Below the pieces are notes generated by a model. The model was given only the letters and a program-made list of their open reading frames with translations. It did no database searches and was not told the origin of the DNA. Shown in pieces: positions 1 through 10,735 of a stretch of 64,000 nucleotides of DNA; position 1 is the stretch's first letter, and each line of letters begins with the position of its first letter. The position numbers were made by a program, and so were the translations under genes. Source of the stretch: Paragordius varius (Eukaryota > Nematomorpha); NCBI GenBank assembly GCA_964247055.1, contig OZ176057.1, positions 1,178,001 to 1,242,000 of the forward strand, in the 5' to 3' direction.

Positions 1-1200
1 GTATATTATGGTAAGAACATGTATATATACTAATTTTAAATAGCTTTCAGGGTACATTTTACCAGCAAAATCTTGATTCAGTTTTCGTTACAATCGTTTT
101 TGGAGGTGTCCCAATTTTAGACTCTATAAGTGACAAAACTCTAAAAAATACAAGCTTTTTTATGTAATACTTGAGCTAAATGTTTGATTATTAATTTTTG
201 ACCAAAATAACTTTTAAAATAAAACTAAGGTCATATACAAAATTGAGCTTTGGGATATAAAACTACCCCAAAATGTAAACTAGGACAAAAAAGTGAAATG
301 GTAATAATGTTAACTATCAATTTTTAAGAAATATGGATATATATTTTTTTCAATTCCGATTTTAAAATAATAGATAGATGAGGAAATTTCAAATATACCA
401 AATTATATACTTATATATCACAACATCAATGAGTGAGGATTTATATAATTCATAATTTGATATAAAATTAATTTATATATTCTATTTATATCGATATATA
501 TAGACGTTGTGATTGAAACAGTAAGATAACATATTGAAGGCGGCTATGAAAAACTTCGATTTTCTTCTCAAAAATTAATATTTTTACATTTATTGAATTT
601 ATAATTAGTCAAAAATTTAATAAATATTTTTGCTTTTCTTTACTTCATTCTTTTTTTTGATCAAAATTTTTTAAAAATTTTGAGATGATAAAATTTTTTA
701 GCAGAATCAACGATTACTCTATATTAAAATGGTTGGATTCTTATCACCATGCTTCAAATACCTTTTTAATTTATATAACACCTTTTATTGTAATCATTTT
801 ATATTTTAGAGTATATTCATACTTTAGAGCTTAAGGCTATAAATAAATTGATATGATATTTGATTCGATTATAATCTAATTTGTTCTCTGGATCTAAAAA
901 ACTCTGTTAGTCTAAATTTGGATATTTACAAATCAGGTTAAATAAAGGCAGCTTATTAAAAAATTAAGAAAGGTATATCAGAACTTTTTAATTTAAATTT
1001 TTGATACAGGATTGCAAAATTTATAAAATAAATAGACAACATTTTTATCTGTTAGACTTAAAATATATCACTAATTCTCGAAACTTAAACATTCACTCGC
1101 CTAAAATTGATTAATAAATTAAATTTAACCATTTTACAATTTTATTTAGCTTTAAGTTATAAAGTTTGGAGGCCCGCGTTGTTGATTTTTTAACAATTTT
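1..1200. other. AT-rich intergenic DNA without a recognisable gene
   Basis: No coding exon is seen. The stretch at about 230-300, with the segment AAAACTACCCCAAAATG, is nearly the reverse complement of 63265-63330, so it belongs to a dispersed repeat (the GGGGTAGTT family). The rest is low-complexity A/T sequence. Confidence 0.5.
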
Positions 1201-2240
1201 ATATATTTCAAGAAAATTTATTGTACAAAATCAGTGCAACAAAAATCTTGATGAATGTTTTAATAGGATAATGTATCAGATTATAATGGTATTTTTGGGG
1301 CATTTAAAAAAATATTTACACATTTGTGATAATTACCCGATGTCAAAAATACTCACATATATTTTTTTTGTGAAAGCTAAACACTCCTTCCAAAAAATAT
1401 AAGCAAATTTATCACAATTATAATAGAGAACCAACATTTTTTAAAATTTTTGATTTGGGGTCATTCGTAAGTCTCAAATGTCCCCACCCACGCTTCCTTT
1501 TAGGGGGCTAGTTTTCAAAATAAACTCATAAAGGCTGAGGTTGCAAACAATTTCTAATATGTGCGTCCATTTTAGAAAAAACAAATTTTTATTGAGTTTT
1601 TGTTGGAATATTCTTCATGCTTTTTCGAAGCATGGTGAAATGTTATGATTAGGTTTTAAGATATTTTAAATTTAATCTTTTTACATAATTAGAGGATGCT
1701 GAACATTTCTATCACTATTGTTTGCTTTAAAAAACGAGTGAATTTTTGTAGTCAAAAAATTTATATTAACATATTGGAGCAAATTTTTAAATAAAACTAC
1801 TGAGGTGAAGAAATGTACAGCATCATTCATTATATAGAATAAGTGTTTTCATAACATCTTTATGTTTTCTGACCGTTTCTATGTTAAAATAGGAAGTATT
1901 CTCCAACAAAATAAGCTGGAAAATATATAAATTTTCAAAAATAATTTTTCTTGATGTAATCTACCATATATCTTAAATTTGTAGCAAAATATGGGAATTT
2001 TGGGGATATTCTAAGAAAGTTACCATTTTAGACGATAAATTTGGATATTTTGAAAGATATATAATATATTTAATTATATATTGATATAATTTTATTTTTC
2101 AAATTTATTTAGGAAAATCTGGTCAAATAAGTCCAAACCAACAGCACCATTTCCACATTTCTGTATCAAAATATACATATTTCATCATGATTAATTGCCC
2201 TTGGATTTTGGGCCCAATGTTATGATAAAATATTTATAAG
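1200..2240. repeat. Long-armed palindromic repeat, copy 1
   Basis: The two halves are diverged inverted copies about a centre near 1.72 kb. Shared landmarks are a TGTATCA...GGGGCATTT outer part, a GTCTCAAATGT...GGGCTAGTTTTC inner part, and a short central part containing AGAGGATGCT and its inverted partner near 1.81 kb. Related pieces occur at about 2330-3260, 16000-16500, 22000-22560, 25250-26190, 33060-34400, 39500-40000, 59840-60290 and 63780-64000. It has no open frame. It is best read as a non-autonomous inverted-repeat DNA element; boundaries are approximate. Confidence 0.5.
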
Positions 2241-2329
2241 GATTTTCACATCGGTTTAGGGGTTTGCGAAATTAAATAAATGATATCAATCTAAAGGTTT
2301 TAATCCAAATATTCTGATATACACAGTGT

Positions 2330-3260
2330 ACATTAAAAATATCCTGGTGAAATATATCTGATTGAATAAATGTATCAGAATTATAATTGTACTTTTGATT
2401 TTGGTCCTTACGAGTATTTTAAAATTCTGGAGGTAGGGCTCCATATAAAAAAATATTGCACATATTTTTTTATTTTTTTGGTGAAAGCTTAATGCATTCT
2501 AACATCACCAAAATAGATAATAAATTTCTTAAAAAGCAAATAATTTTTTTTAAAAAATTTATTTTTTAGATGTTCTCTCCGAAAGTCTCAAATTTTTCTC
2601 TAATATGGGCTAGTTTTTTAAAATAACCCCGCAAAGTTTAACTAAAAATGCATGCTTTTTCAAAAATTTAATTTTTAGCAAAGTTTTATTGGCATTTTTC
2701 ATATTAATTTTTGGCATGTTGGAAAATTTATAAAACCAGTAATATAAAAAAATCTTCTCTTATAAATTCGGGGATGCTTAAAAATTGTTTAATTGATTTA
2801 AAATTCTGTTAGCTTTCATAGTATTATTTTTATAAATAATCAATTTTTCATATATTAAGACAAACCAATATTTTAATACAAAATCTGAGGTGATGGAAGT
2901 GTTAAGCATCTTTATTATAGAGATAAAGTGTTTTTATGATATCTTAAAGTATCTTTATACCGTTTTCATAATGTTTTATAATGCAGCAGGCTTCAACAAA
3001 ATTTCGCTAAATTACATATATGCAATTTTAAAAATTTGATTGATATTAAAATAGGATACATTTACAAAATTTATCGCGCAATCTCGGCATTTTGACGTTT
3101 AGGTCAAGAAAACTAGCCTCTTTAAGAAAAACCTATAAATTTGAGACTTTCGAAGCTCACAGGTAAAGATATAATTTAATATTATTCTTTTTATGTGAAT
3201 CAGAATGTATATTCATCATAATTATGGGTTTGCAGTTGTTGCATTTTTTTCACGCCCCAA
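2330..3260. repeat. Long-armed palindromic repeat, copy 2
   Basis: This is the clearest copy of the family. The segment around 2570-2640 (CGAAAGTCTCAAATTT ... GGGCTAGTTTT) is repeated in inverse orientation around 3090-3165 (AAACTAGCC ... GAGACTTTCGAAG). The centre lies near 2.85 kb, and the flanks TTGGTCCTTACGAG and TCTGGAGGTAGG lie on the left. Arms are about 400 bp with many differences, so it is old. Confidence 0.55.
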
Positions 3261-3756
3261 TAAATTGAAATAAAATTATTGCGCCTCCTTCCTCCCGTAA
3301 ATATAAAAATGCAAAATTTAAATTTGAGGTTATTGCATAAAATATTTAAATCTCTACATAATGCCTTATATTTGATTTTTTGATATTTATATATATTTGG
3401 TAAAACCAGTTAATGAAAAATTATTTGTTATATGAAACAATCTAATGATAACTTTCCAATAATGTAATTTTATAAAATTAGATAAGCTAATCAAATATTG
3501 GTATTATTATTATTATAAAATATTATTTAATGTCATTTCTCCAAAGTTTTTGCCCTTTCCCAAGATTTTTAACGCTCTCCCTTTTTGGTAACCAACGGTG
3601 TATTCGGTCAAACCAACCAATTTTGTTATATTCTTTAACATGTTTTATGTTTTCTTGTTAGGCCACAAACATACATGTGGTTTCAGTTTTTGACTTTTAA
3701 AATTGTCGTTTATGCAGTTTTGATAGATTTTGGTATAATTGCACATTAAATTTTAG

Positions 3757-4809
3757 GCCAAAGCTTAAAATGTTATGAATGTAGCTCAGATACTAACCCT
3801 CAATGTGGTGAAATATGGAACTCAAAAATTAATAATATACAACCACGCGATTGCTCATACATTATTGGTGATTCCAAATATTGCTTTAAGAAAAGTCCTG
3901 TATCCGGAGGTTAAATTATTCAATATTTTATATTAAAACAATATCATATATTTAACATGCCTTACTCATATCTGGATACTTAAAATTTTACATATACATT
4001 TAAATATTAAATATGATTAGCTTTAATTTGAGTATAATAGTTGCAAACTAAATTTAAAAATATAACAACTTCATATTTGATATTCGTAAGTCATCTCTTT
4101 TCCTCTATCCAAATGTAATTTTCTTTATTTTTATTTACAAATGCCTTTAAATAATATAAAAAATTAATTTTAGGGATTACTTAAAAAATTCTTACCATAT
4201 AGATTATTTTTTTCAGAAATTGATATTTTTTTGACACTTAATTTAATATAGACTATATCAATTAATATCATTAATGCTAAAAGTTTAAATTGTTTTTAAA
4301 AATATATTATTGTTACTGGAGATCTCTATTTTTTTTAACCACAAATTTATCTCTTTACAAACTTTAATTCTAAATTTGACATTTATTTTTGATTTTGAAT
4401 ATTTATAATTTATTGAATTATTCATCTTATACAATTATACGTAGCATATTGTTTTTATTGTGCAAATTTATTTTATGTTACAGTTACTGCTTAAATTTCG
4501 AACAAAGAAACTAACCCCAATTAATCCCATTATAGACATTATTAAAAATTATATAATTTTTTAATTTTAATATTAATTTACTCTTTAATAGGACAATTCA
4601 TAACCCGACGGGGTTGTTCAGGACCCGATGTGGGGGCAGGATGTGAATATGTTAAAATTCAAAATAAGACTTATCAAACTTGCACCCTAACATGCCAAAC
4701 GGATTTATGCAATTCGGCTTACGCGAAATCTCACCCTATCGATCTCTTCACTATACTTTTATTATTCATTTCTTTTTTTGTCATTTCAATTTTTGCTAAT
4801 TTGATTTAA
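3757..4809 (+). CDS. Ly6/uPAR-domain protein of the quiver/sleepless type, probably GPI-anchored (5' exon not found)
   Basis: Two exons are visible, 3757-3909 and 4592-4809, joined at GGAG/GTTAAA and TAATAG/GACAAT with phase 1 kept. The first begins after TTTTAG with QSLKCYECSSDTNPQCGE, the opening of a three-finger domain. The second carries further cysteines and the closing CQTDLCNSA, matching the CxxDxCN end of Ly6 domains. A hydrophobic tail of about 20 residues (DLFTILLLFISFFVISIF) runs to the stop, as in GPI-attachment signals. Quiver/sleepless proteins of this build regulate membrane channels and receptors in invertebrates; that role is family knowledge only. The signal-peptide exon should lie upstream but I could not choose one with confidence. 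A different Ly6 subfamily is possible. Confidence 0.72.
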
Positions 4810-5033
4810 ATTATTTTAAAGATGAATTTTACACTAACATATATGGTAACACAAACAACAAATGAATGTTGAAATTAAACAATTTTTTTCCTGTGTGTTA
4901 TAACATTAATCATGTATATTTTTACACCATTGTACAGTTAATTCAAAATAATTTTGACCAAACTTAGATTTTAAAGGAATATTTTATTGTGCATATTTTC
5001 TCTTTGGTTTTGTGGTTTAAAATAGGAATAACG

Positions 5034-5310
5034 ATTTACCATTTACAGTTCAACACCCTTGAACAATTCAAATTTACCCCCGAAGAATTCAAATTCCCTC
5101 TACAATATATGTTTTTGTACATTAAAAATTACCTTTGTTTTTTAATATTATTAAAATATGAAATTCTCTTTAAGATTAATACAATGCTGAAAAAATAATA
5201 AACTATACCTTAAGAATATATTTCATATTAATGTTGATTTATATTAGCCCAAAAACACATAAATCATTTTTAGGGTGAATTTAAATTGTTCAAGGGTGAA
5301 ATTTATGTCG
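5034..5310. repeat. MITE family 2 (TATA-flanked, CCATTTACA... ends)
   Basis: The left end reads ACCATTTACAGTTCAA followed by CCTTGAACAATTCAAATT. The right part reads TAGGGTGAATTTAAATTG then TTCAAGGGTGAA, its inverse. Other copies lie at about 8969-9238, 41366-41610, 45738-45960 (right side incomplete), 47818-48100 and 53835-54195, plus one interrupted copy at 44315-45030. Insertion beside TATA or a TA microsatellite is the rule. Confidence 0.65.
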
Positions 5311-6530
5311 AAATTAGTGAGCTTTAATAAACTATCAGAAGATACCTTTCATAAATAATATTTGCCTTTAATTTTTATCTTTTTACAATTTTAAATGTAA
5401 ATTATATATGAATTGATTATAAACTCGCATGAACTTAATTAATTGTTTAAAATAAGCTTTTTTAATAAAAAAATATATTTTATATGAATAAAAAATGCAT
5501 TATGGCTCAAAATATCTTGTTTTATATGTTATTTTATTATTACAAACAAGTTATAATCAATTTTATTACTTAATGTAAATTTGAACATGAAAATCATCAT
5601 CATTCCAAAACATGTGATAAAATTATTTTATATTTCGAATTATATTGAATAAATTTATTTTATATTTACCATTTTACACCCCAAGAGTGTCCTTAAACTT
5701 GTAAGGTTTGTTTTTAACCTCTAATTTTTGATATTAATTTATTTTTTTAATATTTAGATATTTTTCAATCCAATAGTTTGTTTTACAAGGGTCAACGTTT
5801 AAGGATCAACTTGGAATGTTCAAGCTAATTGAAGTTTTAAACTGCAAATCATATCTTATCAATTTATGTATTAAATTTTTTTTCAATCATTAATTACCTG
5901 AAACTGAAAGTGTTAGTTTATATTAATGTGTTAATATTAATGGACAACCAGCAACTTTGCCCCAAATTTTTTATTAACATTATTACCTTTTTGTTTGATT
6001 TAGTAGGATATATAGAATGTTAGGATTAAATCTATAATTGTATATAAAGTTAATCAAGATTATGCAAAAAATCAAAAAAACTATAGGAGAAATATTTTTG
6101 TTTTAAAATCTTGATTGGTTTACGAAATAAGAATGTAAATTGGAAATTAGAGTCAATTATAAAATTGTATAATTATGTAATTTATGTTGGAAAAATCAAG
6201 GTTTGATAAAGTATGGTTATTTTTTATCCCTAAATTTTTACCTCTTTTATTGTCTGTATGATTCCAATTATTACTGTATAATATCAAAGAGTATTTAGGC
6301 TTTATACATTAATAATGATAAAAAAGATGTTCCGGTTTTGTAAAATTCTGTAATGTCGATAAAAATTCGGACATCATTTTTGATTTTAAAATTAATATCT
6401 TTCAAACATTCGTTGGACAATCAAAAGAAAGCATAATGAAATTGGTTTGTTTCAAATTACAGTAAGTAATAAAATTATAAAAAAGCAACCCATACAAAAT
6501 ACCATGATAAAATTTAATAAATAATCAAGG
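5311..6530. other. AT-rich spacer with a fragment of MITE family 3
   Basis: No gene is recognised. About 5675-5830 contains CCCAAGAGTGTCCTTAAAC and GGATCAACTTGGAATGTTC, a shortened copy of the family seen whole at 9693-10246. The rest is plain A/T-rich sequence. Confidence 0.5.
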
Positions 6531-6536
6531 AAATTA

Positions 6537-6660
6537 CAGTAAAAACTGAAATTTTACGGATAAAACGTAAAAATATAAAGACAAATATTTTTTTCCAAAA
6601 CATAACCTTATTAAATCTTGATTTTTTTAACTCATTATTTAATATGGTAAAATATGAAAT

Positions 6661-6698
<38 letters not shown>

Positions 6699-6838
6699 AT
6701 ATCACTAAAACAATCAATTCTATGATTGCAACTAGATAGCTTTTATGGAAAAATGGTTATTAAAACTATGGTTGTATTTATGATAAAAATTTTTGTCTTT
6801 ATATTTTCACGTTTTGTCCGTATAATTTCAATTACAGT
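6537..6838. mobile_element. MITE family 1 (TA-target, CAGTAAAAA ends), interrupted by a TA microsatellite
   Basis: The left end is TA/CAGTAAAAACTGAAATT followed by ACGGATAAAACGTAAAAAT. The right end is TTTTGTCCGTATAATTTC, its inverse. A run of about 30 bp of TA (6663-6693) sits in the middle. TA duplication and CAGT-type ends fit the Tc1/mariner/pogo superfamily. There is no coding capacity. Confidence 0.7.
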
Positions 6839-6962
6839 ATACTCATTGAACATTGGAGTCCTATATCTTTTCCGCAAAATTAAGCCTAGCCTGCTTTTTA
6901 AATTTTATTTATTATTCTAGAACATAACTAACTTAGTTTTACATTTAAAAGCAGACCTTATT

Positions 6963-8168
6963 ATGAAAACAAAATCCTCAAAAATATATATATTGGGAAA
7001 TTGTGGTGATAAGTTAACAACATCCAACGTATCTAGAACAACATCATCTAAATTATCTATTGATAGTTATAATAATGAAGAAAACATTGATTTTGTATCA
7101 AATCCATTTTGTACAGATAGATTTCGTATAAATCCTTACCATTCTGCTTTAATTTGGAATTCTCGTTACCTATTTATATTTGGTATATGTTTTATAGCCT
7201 TAAAATTTTTGGTATCGATTTATTATTCAGTAAATATTTAAATTATACGTACAACCGTAAAATATAAAAAAGGAAACCATACTTTTTAACCCTGACATTT
7301 CCTACATAAACTAGAAAATTAAAATTTTAAGTTATATAATTCGGTATATTACCAATTTACATCTCTAAATACCTTTTTGCAAATTAAGAACGAGGTAATA
7401 AATAGAAGGTTTGTTTCTCTTCAGAAAAAAATGTTTATCCTTGAATTTTACGTTTCGTCCGCATAATTTAAATTTTTATTGTAGCTACGAACTTAAACAA
7501 TAGTATATGCTTCAAGGTTAATTTAGAGTTGCCCTATAAAATTTTGAGGGGAGGCACAGAAAAAAATTAATAATAACGATTATTCGATACCGACTATAAG
7601 ATTGACGGATTTTATATCAAGTTTGTTTGCAAGCTTAATAAAAGTTAATATATAATTTGACAAACACTGTTTCATTTAAACCTTAGGTGGGCTAAAACCT
7701 CTTGAAAATGGAAACGGTCAAAACTTATTTTGTCCGACTAGGACAGTTTATCGATACTGCTTAGACCAGCGAGTTTGGAGTAAGGTCCATTCTATGCCAA
7801 TAGCTAGAATCTTTGCAAAATACATCGAAGTACCTGCTGACCAAAACAAAATTTTAGCCATAGGCGGATTAAATAGTTGTCTTGGGTATTTTTTATAAAT
7901 ATACACCTTTACAATTATAATAAATTAATTTAATTATTATACGGACAAAAAGTAACAATCAAAAGATAAATAATTTAATGAAAACTTTTTAAATATAATT
8001 TATCGTTTTATGTTCCAAAATAAGGATAAAACATGTTTGGTATTGCACGCATTTAATCATACGATTGAATTATTATATAATATCTAAGAAATATTAAATT
8101 GTGGTTTAGCAATAGGTACCTGACTTCTTTTTACGATTTGTCTTTATAATATCCATTTTTGCTAATAT

Positions 8169-8207
<39 letters not shown>

Positions 8208-9238
8208 GAATCCAAAACGTTGCTTAAGAAAATTACCCCAAAAACTATGATAAGCCTGGATTTAAGAATTTTCGTTATAAAAATGTTTTTTATAAAAAAT
8301 AATGGCTAAAAGTTTGCTTATTAATAGGTAAAAGTAAACGATATAAGTCGGCCTTTAAAAAGAAACACATTTCTTGAAATAATATTGAAAATTTACATAA
8401 AATATTATAAAAAGTAGGGTAGGTTGAAATGCAATTTTCTACATTAGCTTCTTAATTTGTGTATTAAAGACAGTAGATTTCTTCGTTCGGCCCCTGTAAT
8501 GAGTAATTTAGTATTTTTTTGAGCCTTATAATTTTTCTAAGCATTGTAGTTATATTTGGTTTAAATATATATATTTTTTATCTCAAATACCGAGAAAAAT
8601 CAAGAAAGTAGAGTGCAAAAATAAGCTTTTTAGACAAAATTGAATCAAATTTCAATATTAAAATTTATAAATTTTAAAAAATCTCTTTGTATTTAGCTTT
8701 ACTTTATGATAAAGCTTTGTATCACAAGCTTAAAAGTTATATATTGTATTGTCAATTTTGCAAAGTTTTGCCGTTTTTATTCATGGAAATTTTCCATAAT
8801 TTTTTAATAACTGACTGCTTAAAATACGTTTTTTAAATTTATATATTGTATATGCTACGTAATCGCCAATTTTTTACGAATTAAGCTTTTGAGTTTTTCT
8901 ATCCGAAATAACTAGAAGCAGTAACTTAATTTTTACTCTGTATTTGGCGCACTATACATCAATATAATACATATACCATTTATTCGAATTCACTCTTTAA
9001 CAATTAAAATTAACCCTAAAAATAAATTATGTGTTTTCAGCTTAATTTAAATCATAATTAATATGAAATATTTCTTGATGGCATAGTTGTTCATTTTTCC
9101 ACAATTATTTTAATTTTGAACGAAATTTCATTTTTTAAAATTTAACAAAAGGTTTTAATATTATATTCAACAAATTTATTTTGAATTTTAATTCTTTAAG
9201 GAAATCGAATTGTTCAAGGGTGAATTTGAGATGTAAAT

Positions 9239-9286
<48 letters not shown>

Positions 9287-10690
9287 CAAAATGAGTACAA
9301 TAGGACAGATTGACGCTTATGACGTAATAAAAGATGAATGGTTTCCATGGTTAAATCTTAACAAGGAGTATCCTGGTAAGTTTTGTCTTTTTAAAATATT
9401 TTTAGACTCAAAGAATATCGGTTATTTTGGCATGGGTGTAAGCCTATCATACGATCCGAATTATATCATATTTGCGGGTGGATGTCAACAAACATCACTT
9501 GAATCCATTTACTACATATCCGATAACTTTACCCGACTGCATGTAATAACCAAAAAGTTAACCATATTTTTCCATTTATTATATAATTTCATAATTTCAT
9601 AAGGCGTATACTATGAGGCGGGGGTGTCCAACACGCGGCCCCTAAAAACTTGGAAATCCATAATTTGCTCATATATATATATTTAATTATAACATTTGCA
9701 CTTCAAGAGTGTCCTTGAACATTTCAAGTTGGTCCTTGAACAATTGTTGGTCCTTGAACAGTTCAAGTTGGTCCTTTGACTTTTTTGTTTTGTTTTTAAT
9801 TTTTATCAATCAAATCGTAAATTATTCATTTATTTTATTGTTTTTAACCTTATTTCTATTATTTACATAAATTTTGAATCGATATCAACTTTTAATCTTT
9901 GAGAAACCGTATATCTTTATTAATTTCTTAAAATAATTTTGAATATTCATAAGATTTTAACACAAAAGAAAAAATATAGAAGTTTTCTGGGTTATTAATT
10001 AAAATTTTTCATTAAAAACATTGAAGAATCAATAATTTTGTTCAATTGAAAAAAAATAGTTTGAAACAGAAAAGTGGTTTTTCAATAAAAAAATTTATTT
10101 TAAATGAATAAATATATAATAAATAAAGAAAATTAGGTTAAAAAATAATAAAATTAAAAAGTAACAAAAATTATGGTTAAATTAAAATTTATTATTTATC
10201 AGGACCAACTTGAAGTGTTCAAGGACACTCTTGTAGTGCAAATGGTATATTATCTATGCAATTGATATTTTATAAAGTTATGAATGAATAATATCCAATT
10301 GGCAATGAACATTAGAAAAAATTGTCATTTGTGTTTGCATTTTACAGTCCGATGTTCGAAACGTAATAAAATGTATATCAATGACCATATGCAGCCCACA
10401 AAGCCATTTGTATTGAAAACCTCTCGCTTTAAGCGATTAGTTAGGTATGTAAAAATATTTGCTCAAGGAATGTTTAACTGTGAAACTAATTGTTTTAATT
10501 ACGAACAATCTTTTATCTTATTCAAATAATGGTTTAACTCGAATTGGACAGTTATTTTTATACAAACGCAATTTATAAGGAGACCTATAGCGGCATTCAG
10601 GGTAGGGCGCAGTGTACTTTTCTTGTGTAACGCTCGCTTGGCAAAAATATATCTTCATAAAATTTCAATCATTTATGATTGATAAAATTC

Positions 10691-10735
<45 letters not shown>

